Assembly (NCBI GenBank): GCA_015492515.1
Contig: WGEZ01000132.1
Coordinates: 1-34,012, forward strand
DNA: 34,012 bases
Direction of reading: 5' to 3'
Source: Nitrospirota bacterium
GTDB lineage: Bacteria > Nitrospirota > Thermodesulfovibrionia > Thermodesulfovibrionales > JdFR-85
Shown here: piece after piece, positions 6,886 to 14,149 of the stretch
Position numbering within the stretch: position 1 is the stretch's first letter
How the letters are laid out: every line of letters starts with the position of its first letter
Program-made: the position numbers and the translations under genes
Notes under the pieces: model-generated
What the model was told of the DNA's origin: nothing
The model's database searches: none
What the model saw: the letters and a program-made list of their open reading frames with translations, nothing else

Positions 6886-9108
6886 TCAGCACCTCGTATG
6901 GCCGCAGTTCCGGCATATGGCGCAGCCGCCCTCGTGCTCCACCGGACCGCCGCACTCCGGGCAGGCTCCGATCCGCATCACCACGTCGACCTTGCCGCTT
7001 CCGCCGTTTCCGCCGCCCTTGGTCATGTACAGCTCCAGCGCCTTGGCGATTGCATCGGCGCAGGAGGAGATCTTGCCCGTGCTCGACCAGGCGTGCTGGT
7101 GGCAGGATATGCCCTTCAGGTGTGCGATGATCTCCTCAGGCGCTATGTTCGAGCGGAGGGCCAGGGAGACGAGCCTCCCGATGGCCTCTGACTGGCTCGC
7201 GGCACAGCCGCCCGCCTTCCCGATGTGGTTGAAGACCTCGAAGGGGAGCCCCTGTTCGTCCTCGTTCACGGTGACGTAGAGGTTGCCGCAGCCCGTCTTT
7301 ATGGCCCTCGTTGTACCCTTTATCACCTCGGGCCTCTTCCTCGGGACGATCTTCCTGAACTCCTCCTCTTCCCGTCCTTCGGCAGCCCCCTCCTGCCCCT
7401 TGCTGAGCACCTGGCTCTCCCTTGAGCCGTCCCTGTACACGGTGACCCCCTTGCAGCCGAGCCTGTAGGCGAGGCGGTAGACCTTCTTCACGTCCTCCAC
7501 CGTGGCGTGGCGCGGAAAGTTCACGGTCTTTGAGACCGCGTTGTCCACATGCCTCTGAAAGGCGGCCTGCATACGGATGTGGTCCTCGGGGGATATGTCG
7601 TGGGCGGTGACGAAGATCTCCTTCACGTCGTCTGGTATATCGGGGATGTCATGGACGGAGCCCGTCTCCGAGATCCTCTCCATCAGCTCCCTGGAGAAGA
7701 ACCCCCTCTCCCTGGCCACCTTCTCGAAGTAGGGGTTCACCTCGAAGAGCCTGGTCCCCTCCATGACGGTCCTGACGAAGCAGACGGCGAAGATCGGCTC
7801 TATGCCGGAGGAGCATCCCGCGATGATGCTCAGGCTCCCGGTGGGTGCAATGGTGCTGATCGTTGCGTTCCGGACCCTCACGCCGCCTGCATAGATGCTT
7901 TTGTCGTGATTCGGGAAAACACCCCTCTCCTCGGCAAGCCTCTCCGAGGCCTTCCTCCCCTCGGAGGTTATGAAACCCATCACCTCCTCGGCCAGCCTGA
8001 GGGCCGCCTCTGAGTTGTAAGGGATGCCGAGCTGGATCAGCATATCGGCCCACCCCATCACGCCGAGGCCTATCTTCCTGTTGGCCCTGGTCATCTCCTC
8101 GATCCTCTCAAGGGGGTATCGGTTGACGTCGATCACGTTGTCCAGGAAGTGGACCGCCCTGTGCGTGATCTCCCTCAGGAGCTCCCAGTCCACCCCGCCT
8201 CCCCGGACCATCCTGGCGAGGTTTATGGAGCCGAGGTTGCACGACTCGTAAGGGAGCAGGGGTTGCTCGCCGCAGGGGTTGGTGCTCTCTATATCGCCCA
8301 GCTGGGGCGTGGGGTTGGTCTGGTTGATCCTGTCGAGGAAGACGATGCCCGGCTCGCCGTTTCCCCAGGCGTGCTTGACGATCAGGTCGAAGACGTCGGC
8401 CGCCCTCAGCCTCCTCACCACCCGACCGGTCCTGGGGTTTACAAGCTCGTACTCCCCGTCCTCCTCCAGCCTCTTCATGAACTCCTCGGTCAGTATGACG
8501 GAGATGTTGAAGTTGGTGAACCTGTCGTTGTCGTCCTTGCAGGTGATGAACTCGATTATATCCGGATGGTCAACGCGTAACATCCCCATGTTCGCCCCCC
8601 TACGGGTGCCTCCCTGCTTCACGGCCTCTGTGGCGGTGTCGAAGACGGTCATGAAAGAGACAGGCCCTGAGGAGATCCCCTTCGTCGATCCCACGACGTC
8701 ACCCTTGGGCCTGAGGCGGGAGAAGCTGAACCCCGTGCCTCCGCCGGATTTATGTATGATTGCGGCGTTCTTGACTGCATCGAATATGCTCTCCATGGAG
8801 TCCTCCACGGGGATCACGAAGCAGGCCGAGAGCTGACCGAGCCTCCTGCCTGCATTCATCAGGGTGGGGCTGTTGGGCAGGAAGTAAAGGGAGGTCATCA
8901 TCCGGTAGAACCCCTCCTCCACCTCAGCCACCTCCTCAGGCCTGTAGCCATAGCCGAGATCAGCCCGCGCTACCGACCGCGCCACCCTCCTGAACATCTC
9001 CTCAGGCGTCTCGACGACCCTCCCCTCTTCGTCCTTCCTCAGATACCTCCTCTGGAGGACCTTCAATGCATTCTCAGTAAGGTCGAGCCCCTGACTCAAA
9101 ACCCCCAT
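6886..9108 (-). CDS. nrdJ: Adenosylcobalamin-dependent (class II) ribonucleoside-diphosphate reductase
   Basis: This 740-residue enzyme makes deoxyribonucleotides from ribonucleotides with adenosylcobalamin as radical source, so it works with or without oxygen. The active-site motif [20 protein letters not shown] carries the Asn-Cys-Glu catalytic set. The N-terminal redox Cys lies in [10 protein letters not shown] and the substrate loop in [20 protein letters not shown] and [18 protein letters not shown] are also conserved. The C-terminus has a zinc-ribbon-like cysteine cluster (CPECGG...[12 protein letters not shown]) typical of NrdJ. I prefer ATG 9108 because GGGAGG is seven bases upstream; a GTG two codons earlier is too close to it. 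In the 292 bases upstream (9109-9400) I see no cobalamin riboswitch or NrdR-box pair. No class I or III reductase is in the window. Confidence 0.97.
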   Translation of the reverse strand: MGVLSQGLDLTENALKVLQRRYLRKDEEGRVVETPEEMFRRVARSVARADLGYGYRPEEVAEVEEGFYRMMTSLYFLPNSPTLMNAGRRLGQLSACFVIPVEDSMESIFDAVKNAAIIHKSGGGTGFSFSRLRPKGDVVGSTKGISSGPVSFMTVFDTATEAVKQGGTRRGANMGMLRVDHPDIIEFITCKDDNDRFTNFNISVILTEEFMKRLEEDGEYELVNPRTGRVVRRLRAADVFDLIVKHAWGNGEPGIVFLDRINQTNPTPQLGDIESTNPCGEQPLLPYESCNLGSINLARMVRGGGVDWELLREITHRAVHFLDNVIDVNRYPLERIEEMTRANRKIGLGVMGWADMLIQLGIPYNSEAALRLAEEVMGFITSEGRKASERLAEERGVFPNHDKSIYAGGVRVRNATISTIAPTGSLSIIAGCSSGIEPIFAVCFVRTVMEGTRLFEVNPYFEKVARERGFFSRELMERISETGSVHDIPDIPDDVKEIFVTAHDISPEDHIRMQAAFQRHVDNAVSKTVNFPRHATVEDVKKVYRLAYRLGCKGVTVYRDGSRESQVLSKGQEGAAEGREEEEFRKIVPRKRPEVIKGTTRAIKTGCGNLYVTVNEDEQGLPFEVFNHIGKAGGCAASQSEAIGRLVSLALRSNIAPEEIIAHLKGISCHQHAWSSTGKISSCADAIAKALELYMTKGGGNGGSGKVDVVMRIGACPECGGPVEHEGGCAICRNCGHTRC

Positions 9109-9400
9109 ATTCACACCTCCCGTTCAAGTGTCTTGTTCACTGCACAGATCCGTTAACCGCTGTTACGGGCAGCACGACCGGGTCTTCGGTCAACTCACAC
9201 CCGCACCTGGAGCGGGCCCCGGGGTGAATATTACGCGGGATTCAGAACCCCTCAGACCCGACCGTTCTGCCGTCTTCGTCGACATCCCTTATCGCCGCTT
9301 TGGGGACTACATTGACTGCTCGATGAGATGACCGTCCCGTCATCCGCGATGCCGCCGCTGCCGACCACTCCGTCCGCTGAGAACGACGGGAAAGGGCCCC

Positions 9401-9562
9401 CTACGCCTTCCGGCCCTCATCCGTCACCCCCCTCTCCAGACCCCTCATCTCTGACAGGAACCTGCCGAAGGCGTCCTCAGACTCGATGGGACAGCTCTTC
9501 GTGCAGAGATAGGGGCACCTGAGACAGTTGAACCAATCAATCAGCCCTTTACAGGAATCCAT
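9401..9562 (-). CDS. Cys-rich 53-residue small protein
   Basis: I do not recognise this short gene, but the evidence for it is good. The 53-residue product starts MDSCKGLIDWFNCLRCPYLC and has six cysteines in its first 24 residues, in a C-x8-C-x2-C-x3-C-x3-C arrangement after the Cys at position 4. The rest is a charged helix (EDAFGRFLSEMRGLERG). The clustering suggests a small iron-sulfur or zinc site. It has a GGGTGGGGA ribosome site next to the ATG and a consensus sigma70 promoter (9604-9632) about 40 bases upstream. It is divergent from another small gene at 9772, whose product also has a Cys pair. It could instead be a redox or metal-binding accessory of nrdJ, which lies downstream on the same strand. 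Confidence 0.7.
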   Translation of the reverse strand: MDSCKGLIDWFNCLRCPYLCTKSCPIESEDAFGRFLSEMRGLERGVTDEGRKA

Positions 9563-9603
9563 TCCCCACCCTACAGGTTGTGCTCATGATTGATATTTCG
9601 ACA

Positions 9604-9632
9604 ATCATACCACAAGATGTTGTCTTTGTCAA
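9604..9632 (-). promoter_or_regulatory. Consensus sigma70-type promoter for the 53-residue gene
   Basis: Read on the minus strand, TTGACA (9632-9627) is followed after exactly 17 bases by TATGAT (9609-9604). This is the best canonical promoter in the window. Transcription should begin near 9597 and reach the ATG at 9562 after about 35 bases. Nothing else lies directly downstream, so it strongly supports that small gene. It may also read on into nrdJ. Confidence 0.82.
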
Positions 9633-9758
9633 GGGAAAAATGCATATCTCGCTATGTGGTTGTTTCAAAAGCCTTTTTCCTGTGAAATGGCTGTTGGCGA
9701 GGTGTTCAAAAGATCTCCTCCCCTCCCTCCCGTGCTGCTCCGTCCGGGTCCAATCGGG

Positions 9759-9764
9759 TATAAT
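9759..9764 (+). promoter_or_regulatory. TATAAT -10 box positioned for a leaderless transcript
   Basis: TATAAT ends eight bases before the ATG at 9772. Sigma70 transcription starts about seven bases after the -10, so the predicted first base is 9771 or 9772, at the start codon itself. No clear -35 is seen at 16-18 bases. No purine-rich ribosome site exists before the ATG. Confidence 0.62.
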
Positions 9765-9771
9765 ATATTTG

Positions 9772-9969
9772 ATGATCGAGACCATAGATGCAGAGACGAC
9801 GCTTGAGACCCTGTTCAAGGAATACCCCGAGGTGACCGATTATCTCCTCTCTCTCGGGATCTGCGAGTGTGACGGCCTCTATCTCCGGAAGACCGTTGCA
9901 GAGGTGGCCGAGGACAGGGGCATGGATGTGGGCGAGCTCCTCCGTCAGATCAAGAGGCGTATAGAGTAG
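9772..9969 (+). CDS. DUF1858-like small helical protein
   Basis: This 65-residue protein resembles the DUF1858/ScdA-N type helical domain. It has a helix (TLETLFKEYPEVTDYLLSLG), then a Cys turn GICECDGLYL, then a helix pair ending GMDVGELLRQIKRRIE. Such domains are often found with redox or hybrid-cluster proteins and carry a Cys pair that may form a disulfide or bind metal; here the pair is C-E-C. The ATG at 9772 is the first sensible start: upstream residues in the same frame are unlike a protein, and the TATAAT box sits just upstream. It seems monocistronic, with a 57-base inverted-repeat structure 21 bases after the stop. Confidence 0.8.
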   Translation: MIETIDAETTLETLFKEYPEVTDYLLSLGICECDGLYLRKTVAEVAEDRGMDVGELLRQIKRRIE

Positions 9970-9990
9970 TCCGCCCCGGCGGCCTCGCAT

Positions 9991-10047
9991 CCGCTCCCTG
10001 TGCATGGGGATGGCAGAGGGGGCGATATGCGGTGCCCCAGGGAGCGG
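9991..10047. terminator. Long perfect-stem hairpin between convergent genes
   Basis: CCGCTCCCTG (9991-10000) is exactly repeated in reverse complement as CAGGGAGCGG (10038-10047) with 37 bases between. The interior offers more pairing, such as GGGGC with GCCCC and GCAT with ATGC. It lies between the convergent small gene (stop 9969) and dtd (stop 10071). There is no T-run, so it may be a symmetric transcription stop, an mRNA end stabiliser or a small structured RNA. Confidence 0.5.
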
Positions 10048-10070
10048 TCCTTGACATCTCTGTTCAGGAG

Positions 10071-10514
10071 CTACCCCCTTGAGTCGATCATGAGCGTGAC
10101 AGGGCCGTCGTTGGTGAGGCGGACCTGCATCCGCTCTCCGAAGACACCCCTCTTCACCCTCAGCCCCGTCCCTTCGAGGCCCCTGACGAAGGCCTCGAAC
10201 ATCGCCTCCGCCCTCTCCGGTGATTCAGCGTCGTCAAAGGATGGACGGTTCCCCTTCCGGACCCTTGCGGCAAGGGTGAACTGGGGGACAACGAGGACCT
10301 CTCCGCCTGCATCGGCCACGGAGAGGTTCATCCTCCCCGCCGGGTCATCGAAGACCCTCAAGCCGGAGACCTTCCTCACCACATACTCAACGTCTTCCGT
10401 GCCGTCACCCTTCAGGACACAGAGGAATACCAGGAGGCCCCTCTCTATCTCTCCCCTGACCACACCGCCTGCCTCAACGCTGGCTCCCGAGACCCTCTGG
10501 ATCAGCGCCCTCAT
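10071..10514 (-). CDS. dtd: D-aminoacyl-tRNA deacylase
   Basis: This 147-residue enzyme hydrolyses D-aminoacyl-tRNAs and glycine mischarged on tRNA-Ala, keeping D-residues out of proteins. It matches the family in length and motifs. It starts MRALIQRVSGASVE, has the catalytic-Thr strand VVPQFTLAARVRKG, and ends in the cross-subunit loop LTNDGPVTLMIDSRG, which carries the Gly-Pro-like NDGPVT motif. The usual SQFTL is PQFTL here. ATG 10514 matches the family N-terminus; an ATG two codons upstream is equally free of a clear ribosome site. The start lies 13 bases after the metallopeptidase stop, so the two are probably co-transcribed from 11357-11386. Confidence 0.95.
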   Translation of the reverse strand: MRALIQRVSGASVEAGGVVRGEIERGLLVFLCVLKGDGTEDVEYVVRKVSGLRVFDDPAGRMNLSVADAGGEVLVVPQFTLAARVRKGNRPSFDDAESPERAEAMFEAFVRGLEGTGLRVKRGVFGERMQVRLTNDGPVTLMIDSRG

Positions 10515-10527
10515 CCGCATTCGGGGC

Positions 10528-11166
10528 TCAGCCGAGCCGCTTCTCCCACTGTACCGCCCGGCTGTAGTGCCTGAACTCCCTCTCCCGCCTCTTGAACTCC
10601 CTTGTATGTATGGCGAGCCTGCCGTTCTTCCTCCGTCTGATACCCATATCGGCGTGCAGCATCTCGTGATACACCACATACTCCAGGAAGTACCTCGGCA
10701 CCCTGGCGCTGTCGAGCAGGGGGTTTATCCTTATGGTCCCGGTGTCGGCGTTGTAGCTGCCGAGGGTCCTCTTCCTCACCGCCTTTCTCGGGGAACGTTT
10801 CCCCCAGGTGATGACGGCGTCGATCCTGCCCGAGAAGTACTCCCTGTTCAGCCTCTCGAAGACCCTCTGGAGGTTGTAGACCCTCCCTGCCGGCTCTATC
10901 CTGTCGTACAAACGGGCCCTCTTCCTTATCCTCCACTGATTCCTCCTGATGAATTCGTTGATCCGGGGTGTCCTTATCGAGGGCCTCTTGATCAGCTCGG
11001 CCAGTTCCATGACCACATCCAGGGGGGCCTCGGTGAAGAGGCGCTGTATCCTCAGCACCACCCTGCCCTTCTGTTTCTTGAAACTGACGACGTTGGTCCT
11101 GTTGTCCGTCAGGATGATCTCCACCGGTCTCGATACAGCCCTCTCCAAAACCCTCTTGAGATTCAT
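10528..11166 (-). CDS. SprT-like zinc metallopeptidase
   Basis: This 212-residue protein has the zincin motif HEMLH in VVYHEMLHADMG, inside a SprT-like fold: NREYFSGRIDAVITWGKR is followed by the strand TLGSYNADTGTIRINPLLD. These features match the SprT/YgjP-type metallopeptidase-like families, which include DNA-protein-crosslink proteases, but the bacterial function is largely unknown. The N-terminal 90 residues are basic and contain RTNVVSFKKQKGRVVLRIQR. I chose ATG 11166, with GTGAGGAGGGC just upstream; the open frame upstream is not protein-like. A promoter is predicted at 11357-11386, which leaves a leader of about 185 bases containing a GGTGG/CCACC hairpin near 11195. Confidence 0.85.
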   Translation of the reverse strand: MNLKRVLERAVSRPVEIILTDNRTNVVSFKKQKGRVVLRIQRLFTEAPLDVVMELAELIKRPSIRTPRINEFIRRNQWRIRKRARLYDRIEPAGRVYNLQRVFERLNREYFSGRIDAVITWGKRSPRKAVRKRTLGSYNADTGTIRINPLLDSARVPRYFLEYVVYHEMLHADMGIRRRKNGRLAIHTREFKRREREFRHYSRAVQWEKRLG

Positions 11167-11356
11167 GCCCTCCTCACAGCAGGACAAACCCCACCTCAGG
11201 GGGTGGCGGCCTGTCGTCTCGATAGAGCCGTGTTGTTCTGCTTCTGGCCGAAGGCCCTGCCCCGGCAGGATGAAACAGGACCATCGAATAGAGAGGATCC
11301 TCGTGAACCCCTCCCCGAACAACCCGGGGCTCACCGGGAGGCCTGAGGCCTATAAA

Positions 11357-11386
11357 AATATAAAAGAAGGGTCTTCAGATTTTCAA
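11357..11386 (-). promoter_or_regulatory. Predicted sigma70 promoter for the metallopeptidase-dtd pair
   Basis: On the minus strand TTGAAA (11386-11381) is followed after 18 bases by TATATT (11362-11357), in an AT-rich island that stands out from the GC-rich surroundings. Transcription would begin near 11350 and run through a leader of about 185 bases to the ATG at 11166. Confidence 0.58.
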
Positions 11387-11437
11387 CCGTGATCTCCGCC
11401 GCCCTGCCACCGTGACAGCGGGGTTCAGCCGGGACCC

Positions 11438-11557
11438 TCAGGTTTTCTTCCTCTTTCTGAAGATATAGACGAATAAGGCGACCACGATTATCACGGTCAA
11501 GAGCTCAAGGACCGTGAAAAAGTCCGTCAAGGCCTCCAGTATCCCCGTCAAATCCAA
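11438..11557 (-). CDS. 39-residue single-pass membrane microprotein
   Basis: This very short gene is supported by a textbook ribosome site, AAAAGGAGG, six bases before a TTG at 11557. The 39-residue product begins MDLTGILEALTDFFTVLE. It continues as a hydrophobic helix, LLTVIIVVALFVYIF, and ends in the positive cluster RKRKKT. By the positive-inside rule the C-terminus is cytoplasmic and the N-terminus outside. The function is unknown; proteins of this shape often modulate membrane enzymes or transporters, or act as type I toxins. It lies alone between the prfA leader and the metallopeptidase promoter. I see no antitoxin-like RNA or overlapping antisense promoter, so I do not call it a toxin. 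Confidence 0.62.
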   Translation of the reverse strand: MDLTGILEALTDFFTVLELLTVIIVVALFVYIFRKRKKT

Positions 11558-12048
11558 GGTCGACCTCCTTTTACCTTAGGATAACTGCTCGATTTCAAAG
11601 GATAAACAAGTGGAGACCGTCACCCTCCCGATCTCCTGCCCCATAGTTAAAACTACCACATCCTGCCTTCTCTTTACAAATCAAGATCCTGATGCTTCGT
11701 CTTCTCCCGAACCCGTGGGCACCCGGGGCCCTCTTCGCCGTCGGGGCCGCTCCTCCCTGCGGCGGAAGCCTTGTAACTTCCCCGATATTGTTAGTAAAAT
11801 AGAAGGACTGACCCTGCGGCAAGCCCCGCACCTGATGCGGGGTTCGATATGCAAGGAAGTACAGTTCATCGTAATCCGCCCGCCGACCCCGCGGCAGGTC
11901 CACGGGGAGTTCGCTCGCGGTGCGTACTGAAACGAGGTTCTCCGCAGAGGAAGAACTCCGGACATCCCCCTGTCCTGTACCCTGTGGCCGGGTGTTCGCG
12001 ACCCCGGGAATCCGGGTCCGTGCGTTACGTGGGTGAGGGGGGTGCAGA
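11558..12048. other. 491-base gap upstream of prfA without a convincing gene
   Basis: No convincing coding region is visible here. Both strands contain open frames, but their composition is arginine- and proline-rich and they lack ribosome sites. The tract holds a hairpin at 11824-11842, a small TAGTT/AACTA inverted repeat near 11646-11657, and a GTTCT/AGAAC stem near 11937-11956. rpmE, often found before prfA, is absent. The prfA promoter must lie in here but I see no clear -35/-10 pair. Confidence 0.6.
11824..11842. repeat. GC-rich inverted repeat (hairpin), possible dispersed palindrome
   Basis: CCCCGCA (11824-11830) and TGCGGGG (11836-11842) form a perfect 7-bp stem with a five-base loop. 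There is no T-run after it on either strand, so a simple intrinsic terminator is unlikely. It could be an extragenic palindromic repeat; no second copy is in the window. Confidence 0.5.
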
Positions 12049-13122
12049 ATGAAGGGATTGAGAGAGAGGCTGGGCATCATAGAGGAGAGGTACGAGGGCC
12101 TGCTGAAGAGGCTCTCGGACCCCGAGGTGATAAGGGATACGGCCCTGTACATGAGGCTTTCGAAGGAGCGGTCCGACCTGAAGCCGATCGTGGAGGGGTT
12201 CAGGGAGTACAAGAAGCTCCTTCACGACGTCAGGGAGGCCGAGGACCTTCTGAGATCAGGGGACCCTGAGCTGAGGAAGCTCGCCGAAGAGGAGATCGAG
12301 ACGCTGAGGAAGAGGCTGCCCGCCCTGGAGAAGGAGCTTAGGATAATGCTGCTGCCCAGGGACCCGCGGGACGACAGGAACGTCATCCTGGAGATCAGGG
12401 CCGGAACGGGCGGTGAGGAGGCCGCGCTCTTCGCTGCCGACCTCTTCGGGATGTATGCCAGGTATGCGGAGCAGAAGGGATGGAAGGTGGAGGTGATAGA
12501 GTCCCGTCCCACAGGGCTCGGAGGCTTCAAGGAGATAATCGTCTCCATCCAGGGCCGTGGGGCCTACAGCCGCCTGAAGTACGAAAGCGGGGTACACAGG
12601 GTGCAGCGCGTCCCGGTGACGGAGACCTCGGGAAGGATCCATACCTCGGCTGCAACGGTGGCCGTGCTCCCCGAGGCCGAGGAGGTGGATGTCAGGATAG
12701 ACGACAAAGACCTCAAGGTGGATACCTACAGGGCCTCGGGCGCCGGAGGACAGCATGTGAACAAGGTCTCATCGGCGGTGAGGATCACCCACATCCCGAC
12801 GGGGATCGTCGTGCAGTGCCAGGACGAAAGGTCGCAGCACAAGAACAGGGAGAAGGCGATGAGGATACTGAGGTCTCGGCTGTACGAGCTGAAGATGGGG
12901 GAGCAGGAGAAGGAGATATCAGAGGCGCGCAAGGCGCAGGTGGGCTCCGGAGACAGGAGCGAGAGGATCAGGACGTACAACTTCCCCCAGAACAGGGTCA
13001 CTGACCACAGGATCGGCCTGACGATCAAGAAACTGGCCCAGGTCCTCGAGGGAAACCTCGACGAGATCATAGACAGCCTGATAACCCACTTCCAGACCGA
13101 GAGGCTGAAGGAGGTCGCATGA
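12049..13122 (+). CDS. prfA: Peptide chain release factor 1
   Basis: This 357-residue protein is release factor 1, which recognises UAA and UAG stop codons and triggers peptide release. The peptidyl-tRNA hydrolysis motif is in [11 protein letters not shown] (GGQ). The codon-recognition tripeptide is PVT in [16 protein letters not shown], as in class RF1; RF2 would have SPF. Length and domain order are standard. ATG 12049 has GAGGGGGG eight bases upstream. Its TGA overlaps the ATG of prmC (ATGA), so the two are translationally coupled. PrmC methylates the GGQ Gln of release factors, a conserved functional pairing. Confidence 0.98.
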   Translation: MKGLRERLGIIEERYEGLLKRLSDPEVIRDTALYMRLSKERSDLKPIVEGFREYKKLLHDVREAEDLLRSGDPELRKLAEEEIETLRKRLPALEKELRIMLLPRDPRDDRNVILEIRAGTGGEEAALFAADLFGMYARYAEQKGWKVEVIESRPTGLGGFKEIIVSIQGRGAYSRLKYESGVHRVQRVPVTETSGRIHTSAATVAVLPEAEEVDVRIDDKDLKVDTYRASGAGGQHVNKVSSAVRITHIPTGIVVQCQDERSQHKNREKAMRILRSRLYELKMGEQEKEISEARKAQVGSGDRSERIRTYNFPQNRVTDHRIGLTIKKLAQVLEGNLDEIIDSLITHFQTERLKEVA

Positions 13123-13982
13123 CGGACGTCTCATCGGCAACAATGGAGGCACTGAGGGAGGTCTCCGACCTGTTGAGACTGGGTGGTATCGAAGAGCCCG
13201 AGAGAGAGGCGGAGCTGCTCCTGTGCCATACCCTCGGGGTAGGGAGGACCGAGCTCTACAGGGAGACCCCCGTCGTCGATGCACCCGCGGCGGAGACGCT
13301 GAGGTCCCTCGTAGAGAGGAGGCTCCGTCGTGAGCCGCTGCAGTACATAACAGGGTGTGTGGAGTTTTACGGACTGGTGTTCACGGTGGGCAGGGGCGTG
13401 CTCGTGCCGAGGCCCGAGACGGAGCTGCTCGTGGAGGAGGCGATCAAGGTGGTGCGGAACTCAGGGCTCTCCGCTCCCTGCGTGCTCGACCTCTGCACCG
13501 GAACAGGGTGCATCGCCATAGCCGTCGCCCGCGGCCTGCCAGCATCAAGGGTGATCGGCTCCGACATATCGGAGACCGCGATCGATTACGCCCGTCGGAA
13601 CGCAGAGCTGAACGGCGTCAACAACGTCACCTTCCTGAGAGGCGACCTCTTCGAGCCGGTGAAGGGGAGGAGGTTTCACCTCATCCTGTCCAACCCCCCT
13701 TATGTGAGGAGCTCTGATATCGCAGGGCTTCAGCAGGAGGTGAGAGGATACGAACCCCTCGTGGCGCTCGACGGCGGAGCGGACGGACTTGCCCTCGTCA
13801 GGAGGGTCCTGGAGGGGCTGCCCCTGCATCTTGAGGACCGCGGTTACGCGCTCCTCGAACTCGGTCAGGGACAGAGCGATGCCGTTGCAGGAATCGCGGA
13901 GGAGAAGGGCTGCAGGGTCGTCGGCATCGTGGAAGACCTCTCCGGGATAGAACGGGTCATGATACTCGTGAAGAGGGGCTGA
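13119..13982 (+). CDS. prmC: Release factor glutamine N5-methyltransferase
   Basis: This 287-residue enzyme uses S-adenosylmethionine to methylate the Gln of the GGQ motif in release factors, improving termination. The N-terminal helical domain includes [12 protein letters not shown]. The SAM-binding loop is [16 protein letters not shown] and the catalytic motif is LSNPPYV, which holds the substrate Gln. The C-terminus LVKRG is near the normal end. The start ATG overlaps the prfA stop by four bases, so prfA-prmC form an operon. The next gene starts 160 or more bases later without a clear promoter or terminator. Confidence 0.98.
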   Translation: MTDVSSATMEALREVSDLLRLGGIEEPEREAELLLCHTLGVGRTELYRETPVVDAPAAETLRSLVERRLRREPLQYITGCVEFYGLVFTVGRGVLVPRPETELLVEEAIKVVRNSGLSAPCVLDLCTGTGCIAIAVARGLPASRVIGSDISETAIDYARRNAELNGVNNVTFLRGDLFEPVKGRRFHLILSNPPYVRSSDIAGLQQEVRGYEPLVALDGGADGLALVRRVLEGLPLHLEDRGYALLELGQGQSDAVAGIAEEKGCRVVGIVEDLSGIERVMILVKRG

Positions 13983-14149
13983 TCAAAGGATGAGCCGAGA
14001 GACCCCCGCAAGCCGGACGGATCCGCGTGAACCCTCCATGTGCACGGCCGGTGGATGAGGACGAGGCCCTCCCCTCAGGATCGAAGAGACCCTGCAGCCT
14101 GCTGCCGGGTCCTCCCTCACTGCTGTCAGGACCTGCTCCTTCTCACCCC

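Noticed and set aside
9246-9348. A 33-residue minus-strand frame starting with ATG upstream of nrdJ
   Set aside because: It has no ribosome site or promoter and no recognisable features; the length is within chance.
9109-9400. Possible cobalamin riboswitch or NrdR boxes upstream of nrdJ
   Set aside because: I searched by eye for a B12-box-like conserved core and paired NrdR palindromes and saw neither. A covariance-model scan would settle it.
10051-10056. TTGACA on the plus strand near the end of dtd
   Set aside because: No -10 element lies 16-18 bases downstream and no plus-strand gene follows.
11438-11557. Type I toxin-antitoxin system around the 39-residue membrane protein
   Set aside because: The size and helix fit, but I see no antisense RNA promoter or terminator opposite it.
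11936-12000. RNase P RNA or SRP RNA-like segment (a GGAAGAACTCCGGAC stretch)
   Set aside because: It recalls conserved cores of those RNAs but lacks the exact core bases and the pairing partners expected around them.
11595-12212. A 205-residue minus-strand frame that spans the gap before prfA
   Set aside because: It has no ribosome site or sensible start, overlaps prfA antisense and reads through the palindrome. Its composition is not protein-like outside a short central part.
14027-14149. GTG 14027 as the start of the ligase fusion
   Set aside because: The extra 41 residues are Pro/Ser-rich and not part of the ligase fold. ATG 14150 begins right at the conserved domain.
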